In this document: positions 1 through 9,449 of the stretch, piece after piece
How the letters are laid out: every line of letters starts with the position of its first letter
Numbering within the stretch: the stretch's first letter is position 1
Origin: Oscarella lobularis
Lineage: Eukaryota > Porifera > Homoscleromorpha > Homosclerophorida > Oscarellidae
Direction: 5' to 3'
Assembly: GCF_947507565.1 (NCBI RefSeq)
Contig: NC_089194.1
Span: 682,001-746,000, forward strand
Length of the DNA stretch: 64,000 nucleotides
Translations under genes and position numbers: made by a program
The notes under the pieces: generated by a model
Databases searched by the model: none
What the model saw: the letters and a program-made list of their open reading frames with translations, nothing else
Told to the model about the DNA's origin: nothing

Positions 1-91
1 ATAAGTGATAAAAGAGCTCACGGTAGTCGAATGATAGAGTCTAAGAGCCCCAATAAAAATACATAAATGAATACTCTAACGCCTCTCTCAC

Positions 92-340
92 CTCTACAAC
101 TGTTTCGTCAAGGGTTCCCACCGCGAATGTGAGCTCGAATTCATAAGAAGTTCCGCGCAGTTCATAGAGCTTGTAATAGTAGCATAATTCCAAAACGGAT
201 GGATTGAGATTGTAGACGACTGTGAAAAGAAGAAAAATAAATAAACACTTAAAATTATTTGTATTCTCACCTTGCTTGATATCATCCATATTGGCGTTCA
301 GATGACGCATGAAAACGCCCACCGCTTGCATGCACTTTCT
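92..340 (-). CDS. Unidentified spliced coding exons (partial gene)
   Basis: Two exons on the minus strand are supported by good splice signals. One runs down to 271 (ending CAAG before gtgagaat) and the next runs 219 to 92 (after ttttcacag, ending GAG before gtgaga). Joined in phase they stay open and read around NANMDDIKQ, VVYNLNPSVLELCYYYK and ELTFAVGTLDETVVE. I recognise no domain. They lie downstream, in the sense of transcription, of the kinase-like fragment at 356-815 and could be the 3' part of the same gene. No stop codon is assigned and the left part is outside the window. Confidence 0.35.
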
Positions 341-355
341 TCGAATCCAATAGGT

Positions 356-815
356 TTACGAGCTGCCACAGATATAGTCAAAGATCAAAACAATTGATTT
401 TTTAATTCCTTTACTTTCTCTGGCTTGGGTTTTGCAAAGGACTGAGCTAAAATCATTTCGTCTAACAATTTTAATTTTGAGTGTTTCAAACGACGGCCGA
501 TAATGTGAACGACAGTTCCAGCACTGCTCCATCACTCTTCTCAATTCCAAGCGACACGGCTAAAAACAGAAACAACAATAATTATTCAATTACTGTAATT
601 CAGTGACGTTCTCACTATAAATATTTCTATTGCTTTCTGGTAAGAGCCCATACGTACTTGCTGTATAAACGGAGGCCCGTGCTTCACTCTTTTATAGGGC
701 GAATGCTGACACAGAGACGACACTTCCCACATAATCCCAAACTCCACACATCCGATGCTGTCTCGATCTCCTTGCCGTCTGTGCCACAATATGTATGTTC
801 GTTTTCAGATCGCCC
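356..815 (-). pseudogene. Tyrosine-kinase-like C-lobe fragment, frame broken
   Basis: On the minus strand the C-terminal landmarks of a protein tyrosine kinase appear in order: TASDVWS (about 743-760), FGIMWEVSSL with PYKR after it (about 690-742), then after a probable intron (acceptor tttttag near 560) RLELRRVMEQCW and RPSFETLK (about 480-550). These are the subdomain IX and XI motifs of the family. SDVWS and FGIMWEV are in different frames with no room for an intron, and the usual x-[LM]-W-E spacing is short. The open frame after RPSFETLK reaches a stop at 356-358. No catalytic loop or APE motif was found upstream. This is either a decayed gene or an assembly error in a real one. The retrotransposon at 1091 inserted just upstream of it. 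Confidence 0.5.
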
Positions 816-1090
816 ATGCACTTCGTCGTTGAAGAAATAACGTAGCAAAAAGCAGTTTTCGAGCGCTTTTCGACTTCAGGTGATCCGCATATATATACGG
901 GAGGTTCGAAAGAAACCAGCTTCATTTGCTCCTTCGAGCAAGAGTTACACTCATTTCGCCGGTTAAACGGCGGGGGAAACCAAGTGAGAACGCATTCGAT
1001 CGCCGAGAAAGGCAACGATTGCCGCGATGCGAGAGGATTTGGACGCGATTGTTTAACTGTTGATATCCCGGATAATTTCAAGAAAGTCCA

Positions 1091-1282
1091 TGTGGTGTGA
1101 GCTACTTAGAACTCAGGACTTATCTGTGTGTTGCCCGTACGTAAGGCGGAGCTTTGAATGTGACGTCACCCCGTTGTTCGTATATAGTCCCTGAGCCTTC
1201 TGCCACGGACTCACTCCTCCTATACTCACTCTTCTGTGTACCACAGCCCACAATAAAGTTCATTGAACACAACAACACCACA
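1091..1282 (+). repeat. 5' LTR of the gypsy element
   Basis: 192 bp, TG...CA ends with 7-bp inverted termini TGTGGTG/CACCACA. It contains TGACGTCA (1161-1168), a TATA-like GTATATA near 1178 and AATAAA near 1252, fitting a short LTR with promoter, start and polyadenylation signal. The same sequence lies at 5334-5525. Confidence 0.95.
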
Positions 1283-1296
1283 TGGTGTCAGGAGTC
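1283..1296 (+). other. Primer-binding site (tRNA-Leu-like)
   Basis: TGGTGTCAGGAGT follows the 5' LTR directly. It matches the complement of the 3' end of animal tRNA-Leu (TGGTGTCAGAAGT type, from memory) with one mismatch. The tRNA identity is inference. Confidence 0.6.
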
Positions 1297-1308
1297 ATAC
1301 CCATCTAA

Positions 1309-2400
1309 ATGGAACACCTCAAGCAACCGAAGCAGTTCAATTTCCAGCACAAGGCAGCATGGCCTTCGTGGATCGAGCGCTTCGAGCAATTCCGTATCGC
1401 TTCCGGACTAGCGGACATGGGGGAGGAGAAACAAGTCACGACCCTGCTCTATACGATGGGTCCCGAAGCGAACGATGTTATGAAACAACTCACCCTTGCA
1501 GACCCTGACCGGAAGAAGTACGCTCCGGTTAAGGCCCAGTTCGACGCCTACTTCGCTAAAGCCCGCAACGTTATTTTCGAAATCTGCACGTTTCGAAAAC
1601 GTCGTCAGGGAGAGAAGGAGCCAGTCGAAGCCTTCATCACCGCCCTCTACACATTGTCAGAGTACTGCGAGTTCGGCGAGCGAAGGGAGAAAGAAATTCT
1701 TCTCCAGCTAATTATCAGGATACGCGACGACCGCGTTTCGCGCAGGTTACAGCAAGATCCCCAAATCACCCTCGAGGCCGCCGTAACCACGGCGAGACAA
1801 TATGAAGAGATAAGCCTTCAGCAAAGTTCCGTGAGAAGCACCGCCCCTCTCACGTCAACCCAACCGATATCGCCGTCTGTGTCGTTGGAACCGGTTATGC
1901 GGAAGCCGCAGACGCCGAAATTCGTCAAAACTAAGCTCCAGCAGCCGCGCGCTGGACAAACGCCCAAACACTGGACACCTCAAAGGAACAGTGGTCAAAG
2001 GAACAGTAGTGGATGCACTCGTTGCGGATACGCCCGTGAGCACCCGCGGGCAGAATGCAAAGCAAGCGAGGCCCGCTGCGGTAAATGCGGCAAGGTTGGA
2101 CACTTCGCAAAATTGTGCCGTAGTGCAGCAGTGATCGCCACTGCCGAAGCGTTCGACGCGCCGACCGAAACGCCCTTTCTCGGACTCCTCGTCACGGAAG
2201 CAGTCTCTCCGTGGGAGGCCGACATCCGTGTTGACGGTACGCCCACCCGTTTCAAAATAGACACGGGAGCGGATGTCACCTGCGTCTCCGAACGAGTCTA
2301 CGCTCAGCTCGGGTCGCCAAAGCTTACGCCAGGTTCGAGTCTCAACGTCTCAGGCGCCGGTACGGAGAATCTCGAAGTCGTCGGATCGTTCAGCGCCTAG
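1309..2400 (+). CDS. gag: Gag-protease polyprotein of gypsy element
   Basis: 363 residues starting at MEHLKQPKQFNF. The N-terminal 190 residues look like retrotransposon Gag capsid (WIERFEQFR, then FRKRRQGEKEPVEAFI). Two cysteine-histidine knuckles follow: CTRCGYAREHPRAEC and a standard CCHC CGKCGKVGHFAKLC (about residues 240-275). An aspartic protease begins near residue 310 with the active-site triplet FKIDTGADVTC. The frame ends at TAG (2398-2400) partway through the protease region; the same frame stays open on the other side of this codon. The gene binds RNA, builds the particle and cleaves the polyprotein. See the finding on the stop codon. Confidence 0.9.
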   Translation: MEHLKQPKQFNFQHKAAWPSWIERFEQFRIASGLADMGEEKQVTTLLYTMGPEANDVMKQLTLADPDRKKYAPVKAQFDAYFAKARNVIFEICTFRKRRQGEKEPVEAFITALYTLSEYCEFGERREKEILLQLIIRIRDDRVSRRLQQDPQITLEAAVTTARQYEEISLQQSSVRSTAPLTSTQPISPSVSLEPVMRKPQTPKFVKTKLQQPRAGQTPKHWTPQRNSGQRNSSGCTRCGYAREHPRAECKASEARCGKCGKVGHFAKLCRSAAVIATAEAFDAPTETPFLGLLVTEAVSPWEADIRVDGTPTRFKIDTGADVTCVSERVYAQLGSPKLTPGSSLNVSGAGTENLEVVGSFSA

Positions 2401-5343
2401 CTAAACTTCGAAGCCCAGCTAAACTTCGAAGCCCGATCGTCGCGTGAAGATGTCTACGTTATTCGTCCTCTCAGGCACGCCCTCTTAGGGAAGCCAGCAC
2501 TCTGTTCGCTAGGAATCATCAAGCGCCTAGCAGAACTCCTCGCTGCAACCTCGTCTCTTGATGTCCACCGAGAATTCCCCAGTTTATTTCGAGGTCTCGG
2601 GACTATGCCAGGCGAGTACAGCATCCCGCTACGTGAAGGAGCTACGCCCTTTGCGCTTACGTCACCCAGACGCGTGCCACTTCCGCTCATGGACAGAGTC
2701 AAAGCGGATCTACAGCGTATGCAGTCGATTGGAGTGATTACGCCTGTCGAAGAGCCGACAGAGTGGTGCTCCGGCATGGTCGTCGTGCCTAAAAGCGGAC
2801 TCAAGGTTCGTGTCTGCGTCGACCTCGGAAAGCTCAATGAATGCGTGAAACGAGCTCGTCTAATGATTCCAGCCGTTGATCACGTTCTCGCCCAGTTACG
2901 CGGAGCGAAAGTCTTCACACACTTGGACGCCAACAGTGGATTTTGGCAGATTCCTCTTGCTAAGGAGTCAGCTCTCCTGACTACCTTCATTACTCCGTTT
3001 GGCCGCTTTTGCTTTAATAGGCTGCCGTTCGGAATCACCTCTGCGCCAGAAATCTTCCAATTGAAGATGCAGCAAATTTTATCCGGATTACCAGGAGTCG
3101 TCTGCATGATGGATGACTGCCTCGTCTTCGGATCCACTCAGTCGGAACACGACGAGAGACTGCGCAACGTTTGCAAACGGCTCGTTGACGCAGGAGTTAC
3201 ACTCAACACCGACAAGTGCAAATTCTCTGTCGAGTCAGTCAAATTCCTCGGTCAATACGTCGATGCCAACGGCATCAGAAGTGATCCTGATAAAGTCAAA
3301 GCTATCCAGGAGATGCCGGCCCCGCAAAATGTCTCAGACGTTCGTCGATTCATGGGCATGGTAAATCACCTCGGAAAATTTATCCCTAATCTAGCGGAGC
3401 TCACAGAACCGCTAAGAAACCTTCTGTCAAAGAGAAACCATTGGCTTTGGGAGCCCGCCCAAACCGATGCCTTTGACAAGATCAAGAGAATCCTTGCTTC
3501 AACTACGGTTTTGGCTCACTATAATCCACAGGCCGAAACTATCGTCTCAGCAGACGCATCTTCCTTCGGTGTTGGAGCCGTCCTTCTTCAACGCCAGGAC
3601 AATGGTGATTTGAGGCCCGTCGCCTACGCATCGCACTCGATGACGGAAACGCAGCAGAGATACGCCCAGATAGAAAAAGAAGCCTTCGCTCTCGTTTGGG
3701 CCTGCCGTCGTTTTCATGATTATCTCTACGGATTACCTATATTCCACGCGCACACGGATCATAAGCCGTTAGTGCCTCTTCTCAGCACGTCAAAGCGTCT
3801 TGACGAATTGCCTTGGCGAGTTCAGCGCTTTCGAATCGCCCTCGCTCGCTACAATTTCACTATCTCGCACGTTCCAGGAAAGCACATGTATCTTCCGGAC
3901 ACGCTGTCGAGAGCACCTTTACCAGGATCGGACGCAGTCGCAGCTGAAATTAGCGCCGACTCCGATACCTACTCTATCGCCTTTCTGGGATTCTTACCCG
4001 CAACTTCCGGCAAAATCGCCGAGATCAAATCCGCTCAAGCCGCAGATCCAGTCTGTCGTCTCCTCTCGTCGTTTGCGAAGGAGGGATGGCCTGAAAAGAA
4101 CACACTCCAAGGCGACTTGAAGCACTACTTCCCGTTTTCAGGAGAAATCACAAGTCACGAGGGACTACTTCGTGGTTCCAGAATCATCATTCCTCCCAGC
4201 CTCCGACAGAAGACGCTGGAGAGCCTTCACTCGGGTCACTTAGGGATCGTCAAATGCAGATCTCGTGCCCAAGAGTCAGTCTGGTGGCCAGGCTTGTCCG
4301 AAGAAATCAGCCGCATGGTTAATGAATGCGAAGTGTGCCTAAAGGAGAAGCCGAATCCTGTCGAGCCAATGATACTGTCAGGAACGCCGCCCTATCCCTT
4401 TCATACGGTCGGAACAGACCTATTCGAATTCAAAGGAAACCAATACCTACTCCTAGTCGATTACTTATCCCGTTATCCGGAGATCGCCCTACTAGAATCG
4501 GCTACATCTGAATCTGTCATCGGACATCTCAAATCAATATTTGCCCGATACGGAATTCCAGTCGTTGTTAGATCAGACAATGGTCCTCAATATGCATCCC
4601 AAGCATTCGCCGACTTCGCCAAGAAGTACGACTTCCAGCATATTACGTCGAGCCCGAAATATCCTCAGAGCAATGGCGAAGCAGAGCGCATGGTCAAGAC
4701 GATCAAAGAAATGCTCAAGAAAGCCGAAGATCCGTACCTTGCCTTGCTGTCATATCGCTCTACTCCATTGGCTCAAGGATTCTCACCAGCGCAGATCTTG
4801 ATGGGTCGCCGGTTGAGATCCAACGTGCCTACAACTGAATCCAGTCTACTCCCAGAAGCTATCCCTCTGGAGAAGCTACGCGATAAGGACAAACACGTCC
4901 GCGCGAAGCAGAAAGAAGATTTCGATCGACGCCATCGCGTCAGAGAAATGCCAACACTTCCAATAGGCCAAGCAGTCTATATTCCCGATCGCCAGAAATA
5001 CGGCAGAGTTGTCGCCCAAGCCTCATCATCAAGGAGCTATTACATTAACACACCTACCGGATCGTTTCGTCGCAACCGTGGAAAGTTGATCCCGGTGAGA
5101 GACGACGCCGCTTCCATACCTGAAGATGATGAAGATATCGTTATTCCCGAGCTACGAAATAATCCCGACGTACCTCCAAATGAAGCCGTCGAGGATCCCC
5201 CTCAAGCAGCGCCGCAGCAGCAGCCAGTGCCGCCGCAGCAGCAGCAACAGCCTCCACCCGTCCGAACCCGCTCAGGTCGTATTGTTAGACCTCCAGCAAG
5301 GTTTGCCGATGAGCAACCTGCTGGAAGGGGAGATGTGGTGTGA
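2401..5343 (+). CDS. pol: Pol polyprotein (RT, RNase H, integrase) of gypsy element
   Basis: Open in the same frame as gag from 2401; the first ATG is at 2605, giving 912 residues. Reverse transcriptase shows LPFGITSAPEIFQ and the catalytic MMDD (about residues 130-180 of the ATG form). RNase H shows VSADASSFGVGAVLLQ and the TDHKPL motif. Integrase has the HHCC zinc module (SGHLGIVK ... CEVCLKEK), then the DDE core GTDLFEF, VRSDNGPQYAS and NGEAERMVKTIKE. The C-terminus is Gln/Pro-rich and ends in TGA inside the 3' LTR. The protein copies the RNA and inserts the cDNA. All catalytic residues look intact. Translation presumably needs read-through, or failed when the stop arose. Confidence 0.93.
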   Translation, partial: LNFEAQLNFEARSSREDVYVIRPLRHALLGKPALCSLGIIKRLAELLAATSSLDVHREFPSLFRGLGTMPGEYSIPLREGATPFALTSPRRVPLPLMDRVKADLQRMQSIGVITPVEEPTEWCSGMVVVPKSGLKVRVCVDLGKLNECVKRARLMIPAVDHVLAQLRGAKVFTHLDANSGFWQIPLAKESALLTTFITPFGRFCFNRLPFGITSAPEIFQLKMQQILSGLPGVVCMMDDCLVFGSTQSEHDERLRNVCKRLVDAGVTLNTDKCKFSVESVKFLGQYVDANGIRSDPDKVKAIQEMPAPQNVSDVRRFMGMVNHLGKFIPNLAELTEPLRNLLSKRNHWLWEPAQTDAFDKIKRILASTTVLAHYNPQAETIVSADASSFGVGAVLLQRQDNGDLRPVAYASHSMTETQQRYAQIEKEAFALVWACRRFHDYLYGLPIFHAHTDHKPLVPLLSTSKRLDELPWRVQRFRIALARYNFTISHVPGKHMYLPDTLSRAPLPGSDAVAAEISADSDTYSIAFLGFLPATSGKIAEIKSAQAADPVCRLLSSFAKEGWPEKNTLQGDLKHYFPFSGEITSHEGLLRGSRIIIPPSLRQKTLESLHSGHLGIVKCRSRAQESVWWPGLSEEISRMVNECEVCLKEKPNPVEPMILSGTPPYPFHTVGTDLFEFKGNQYLLLVDYLSRYPEIALLESATSESVIGHLKSIFARYGIPVVVRSDNGPQYASQAFADFAKKYDFQHITSSPKYPQSNGEAERMVKTIKEMLKKAEDPYLALLSYRSTPLAQGFSPAQILMGRRLRSNVPTTESSLLPEAIPLEKLRDKDKHVRAKQKEDFDRRHRVREMPTLPIGQAVYIPDRQKYGRVVAQASSSRSYYINTPTGSFRRNRGKLIPVRDDAASIPEDDEDIVIPELRNNPDVPPNEAVEDPPQAAPQQQPVPPQQQQQPPPVRTRSGRIVRPPARFADEQPAGRGDVV
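5323..5333 (+). other. Polypurine tract
   Basis: GGAAGGGGAGA sits immediately before the 3' LTR, where the plus-strand primer of an LTR element is expected. It lies inside the last codons of pol. Confidence 0.8.
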
Positions 5344-5525
5344 GCTACTTAGAACTCAGGACTTATCTGTGTGTTGCCCGTACGTAAGGCGGAGCTTTGA
5401 ATGTGACGTCACCCCGTTGTTCGTATATAGTCCCTGAGCCTTCTGCCACGGACTCACTCCTCCTATACTCACTCTTCTGTGTACCACAGCCCACAATAAA
5501 GTTCATTGAACACAACAACACCACA
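5334..5525 (+). repeat. 3' LTR of the gypsy element
   Basis: Same 192-bp sequence as 1091-1282, followed by the target duplication GTCCA at 5526-5530. The pol stop codon lies within its first 10 bases. Confidence 0.95.
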
Positions 5526-5530
5526 GTCCA

Positions 5531-7181
5531 GTTCTCACCAGCTTTTCGATTGCTTTTCACCCGCCTCAGAGGTTGAATTCAGTTCTCACAATGTAAAGGC
5601 GTTCTGTGTAAGCCGAAATTTGTCAGTCGCTTCCCTATTTCTTCAGCGACGAGCCACGACAATCATCGACTTAGCGTCGAGTAGCTTTGTCTGGGACGTA
5701 TTTTTTTCAGTGAAATGCTATACAAGCTTAGCGCATGTTGAGAGCGTGAAGGTAGAGACTACATTTCATTTCAACCATGGTGACACATTTTTGCATAGGA
5801 GCATAGTGCTGAAATGATGAAAGCGGTGACATCTATAACGCACGTAAAGTCGCGCACTTTCCTAAAAAACATCAAATGAACTGAAAGAAACGTAGAATTT
5901 CTCCTAGGCATATGTGTCTAGCTGTCATTGTATGGAGCTCTCCTAATGCTGTTGTTTGCTTCAACTCATTCGCGAGGGACTAGAACATCAATGGAGTAAG
6001 CGCGACGGCGAGTAGAAGGGGAGAAAGCCGAAGGCAAGGAGGATCCCGAGGAAAGGAAGAAGAAATGTAAGCGAACCTCGTCAATGACTATTTTTATTCA
6101 TTTTGTATCCTTTTCTTGTTTATATTGCTCCTGCTTCTTGTGGCAGTTGTAGCAAGCAAAATTTGTTTGCGAAGTGGTGTTCTCTTTCTTTTCTTGTTAC
6201 AGCAGCTATTGGGAGTGCGTGGTAAGCGTCTTTGCCGCTTTTTTTCCATCTTGTATGGCTAGTTTTTCCTGTTTCCTTTTCCGCCGAAGTACGTCGTCCT
6301 TTTTCCCCGAAGTTTTGCAAGTTCGAATTGAGCAGTCGATAGCCGTTTCGGTCTTTCGCGAGGAAGCTCTCCCAGTCAAAGTCAAATCGAAACGTTTGAC
6401 GGCTGTGACAGCGGTGACATTTAAACTACACGTGCATCTTCCTACACAACATCAATCAACAGTCTCTACCCCCTGTATGGATCTTCTAGTATTTATTTCG
6501 ACTCATGTTTGTGAGGGTCTGTAGAACGCCAATCAAGTGGCTCGATATTTAGAATAAATAAACTTGTCTTCATTGGCACCCTGAAATAGCAAAATATTTG
6601 ATTTCAGCTGGAGCAGACATGGAAGCTCGTAAATCGGTGTTTGATTTATCTTTATCTCTAAAGCACGGCAACTCACCTCGCAGCGTTTTTTGAGATACGT
6701 GCACTTTAAGGACGAGTATGAAGGTATCTGCTGGTATTGCATATTTATACAGAGTGCTAAATATTGATATTCCTTTTTTAGATTATTTGCTGTTGTCTAC
6801 AGTAATGTTTCTTCATGCCTTGGAACAGCTATTTTTGAGCCAAGTCTCCGTCCATCTGCGTGACGGCAGCGCGTCGGTGTGCTATGGGCAGAGGATAAAA
6901 ATATGTGTGTTGCAGGTATTTATAATTCATTACGCCATAGGTTTTTGTTGGTTGATGATGTCATTACTGCGGCTACCAAGCGATTTTGCATAAGTAAATC
7001 AAAAGTTGTCATAGAAACAGACGAGTAAAAAAAGAAACAACAAATGATAAAGCACTAATGAATAATATTAACCAAGCAAAAAGAAAGACAAGCAGAAAAA
7101 TAGAAACAAAAAATGATAAAGCACTGATGAATAATATTAACCAAGCAAAAAGAAAGACAAACAGAAAGTTATAATAATAGT
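5531..7181. other. Gene-poor spacer
   Basis: I see no supportable gene. Open frames here are short, have no splice partners and no recognisable motif. The sequence resumes the region split by the retrotransposon, then runs into the 3' end of gene A. The only structure noted is the tandem duplication at 7033-7167. Confidence 0.6.
7033..7167. repeat. Tandem duplication, 69-bp period
   Basis: Two near-identical A-rich copies (about 7033-7101 and 7102-7167) share AAATGATAAAGCACT and GAATAATATTAACCAAGC. They differ at a few positions and lie just past the stop codon of gene A, in its presumed 3' UTR. Confidence 0.8.
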
Positions 7182-9449
7182 CTAATGGTACTGTGGGTGA
7201 TCTCGATTAGCCTGAAAAAGAACTGTTTGTGTCCAACAGGCAGACAAATGACGAAGCTTAATTTCTTCTGGCAATTTTTCCAATCCTTTAAGTTTAGAGT
7301 TGCAGAAATCTGATAAAGCGTTTCCCAAACTAACAAAAGCCTTGTCAGAAATTTTTATAAAAATTAGCTATTTTACCTATAATTTTCGAAATCTTTTACT
7401 TCGACTTTATTCTTGATTTCAAGCCACGCCAGATGCATTAGTTCACCCATGAAAATATCAAGATTAATGTGCGTTAACTGCCTAACGAATTCGGTCTCTA
7501 GATCCTTTGCAAGCGAATCTTTAAACGTTACAGGAAAATCTTCGAAAGGATTCTATAGTACACAAACAACGTGTTGAAGAAAAAGCAATTTTGGAGCTAG
7601 GCGAAGTTACCTTCTCAGCTAGAACAAGCCGCTTGTTTCTTTCAACGGTCAAAATCGTCCAGAAAGAGAGAACGTGTTTTAGGCAACAAAATCGTACTGC
7701 TTTGGGACTGATCAATCCTTGGTCATCTGGCATTCTTAACGTGATGTGCAAATAATTGTGAAGGGTATCATCTCCGTCTCCTCCTGTTGACACCAGAAAT
7801 CCTATCACGATATCGAGAACAGATAAAACCGCATAGACGTCGGTTATATCGTGCAGCTCGCTCACGATCTGCCGAGATACAGCCCCAGGAAGCTTTTCCT
7901 AAATTATAAAAAAGTAAATTAGAAGTTAGCAATCAACTACATCTATTTTTAACCTGAGATACTTTTCGTCGAATTCGATCAAAGAAAGCCATACTATAAA
8001 AATCTTGGCTATACGCAAATTGGAGAGGCTATAAAAAAATCAAAGTTGTTAGCAATCTAAGGAACAAGAGTGCATTTACCTTAAATTTTATGGAAGGTTT
8101 ACCAGAAAAATAGCGGTTGATCAGCTCGCGCTCCAAAGACGGAAAGTCGTACTCAATTTTGGCACCGCTGCCTGCTTCCAAGGAATAGCTACAGTGGGCT
8201 AAGACAAGGGATAGTAGATCACGATCATAGTCATAGGAGATCAAATGAGCCTGGCTTAAAAAATCCATTGAAATTTCAGCATGTTGCCTATAATTAATTT
8301 TAGGTCAAGACAGAGATTGTTAAAAGGAGCTTAATATACGTACTCAGAGCTGCTGGAGAGCTCTCTGAAGCGAGCTATAAACTCGTTCTGAACAGAAACA
8401 AGATATTCAACCAACAACCTTGCACACACTCCTCGTCCCTTCGCTGTAGGCAAGAGAAAAGCTATTGGTGTGTTTCGGGAAAACATTGAAGGAAGAGTGT
8501 CATCCGGAAGTTTGGTTTTAAAGCGGCCGTGCCAGTGGAGAGCTCTTTTACCTATGACTGACCAAACCTTTCCAAAAATGCCGATCAGTGACGAATACTT
8601 TTCTCTTTCTCTATCTACAATAAGCCAATAATGCTGAAAAATCTGAAAGAAAAGAATACTTACCAGGCAATTGCTTCAAAAATTCTGCTATAGTGAGCTT
8701 GTTTGCCTTGCCAATATCAAGTCGGCGGTGAAATTTCTCCATTAGCAGTCTTTGTAGACTAATAATTGATATAAGGTGAATCAATGGACGGAGCTTTTGT
8801 TCCTGTGGATAAAGTGATTACCTGAATATAAACTCGATTTCTATGCATCACTTACATGCTCAAGAAATTCCTTCAGAATCCTTGGCACTTTTGATGTATC
8901 TTCCCTTCCGTACTTTCGAACAAACAACATTTCCAGATGTTTGACGCTGACAGGAACTCTGTGCCGCCACCAAGCTGAAGGAGACTTGAACAGGCGAGGA
9001 GCTTCAACTTCGTGTATCCACCTGTACATCGAATTTTGTTCTACTAAAAGCTTAAAGAAATCATGGACAACGCAATCCTTAACATCTAACCAAGATCGTC
9101 GTCTCTTGCCACGGTCTCTATCCACCTCGGCAAATTAGTGCAAACAACCTTTAGAATGTATACAGTTCAAGACAAAAATCCACACATGAGAAACACCAGG
9201 TACCTGCATGACAGGTTGAAAAAAATGATTACAAAATTCCTTTTCCCAACTAGCTCTTCCTTCTTTCGATGCAAAATCACGACTAGATACCACTAAAATT
9301 ATCTTATATAAGTGCAAACTATGGATAGATAGAATGGTAGCAGTACTTTCGCCACACGCTGGGTGGTTCACTATGCGGTCCAACACTTGATGCGCAACTA
9401 AGCTCGCATTATCGACTGCAAGACCAATTGCATCAGAAAATCCTTCCAA
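7182..9449 (-). CDS. Gene A: C-terminal helical exons and stop
   Basis: The last exon is 7329-7182 (after cttttgttag), reading LSDFCNSKLKGLEKLPEE and ending QYH-stop. Before it lies an exon of about 7550-7383 (DPFEDFP-like start, FMGELMHLAWLEIKNK), then the exon with ITDVYAVLSVLDIVIGFL (about 7603-7890), a short exon near 7967-8030 (FAYSQDFYSMAFFDRIRRK), IKFKVNALL/YSLEAGSGAKIEYDF (about 8080-8270), FRELSSS (8340-8600) and YRWIHEVEAPRLFKSPSAWW (about 8850-9125). Each aligns with a gene B exon between 55.6 and 57.7 kb. In the family this region is the C-terminal domain of the E3 shell. Exact borders between 8.3 and 9.5 kb were not all fixed. Confidence 0.75.

Larger units (their letters stand above)
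1091..5525 (+). mobile_element. Complete Ty3/gypsy LTR retrotransposon, recent insertion
   Basis: The element has two LTRs of 192 bp that I read as identical. They start TGTGGTG and end CACCACA, and are flanked by the 5-bp duplication GTCCA (1086-1090 and 5526-5530). A primer-binding site follows the 5' LTR and a polypurine tract precedes the 3' LTR. Gag, protease, reverse transcriptase, RNase H and integrase follow in the order RT-RH-IN, which defines Ty3/gypsy. No envelope frame and no chromodomain are visible. Identical LTRs mean the insertion is young. One stop codon at 2398-2400 interrupts the reading frame between protease and RT. Confidence 0.95.

Noticed and set aside
1309-5343. Possible retroviral envelope after pol
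   Set aside because: Pol ends inside the 3' LTR, leaving no room for another gene.
5506-5817. 103-residue plus-strand frame beginning in the 3' LTR
   Set aside because: It starts in the LTR and continues into flanking DNA without any motif; no env-like gene is present.
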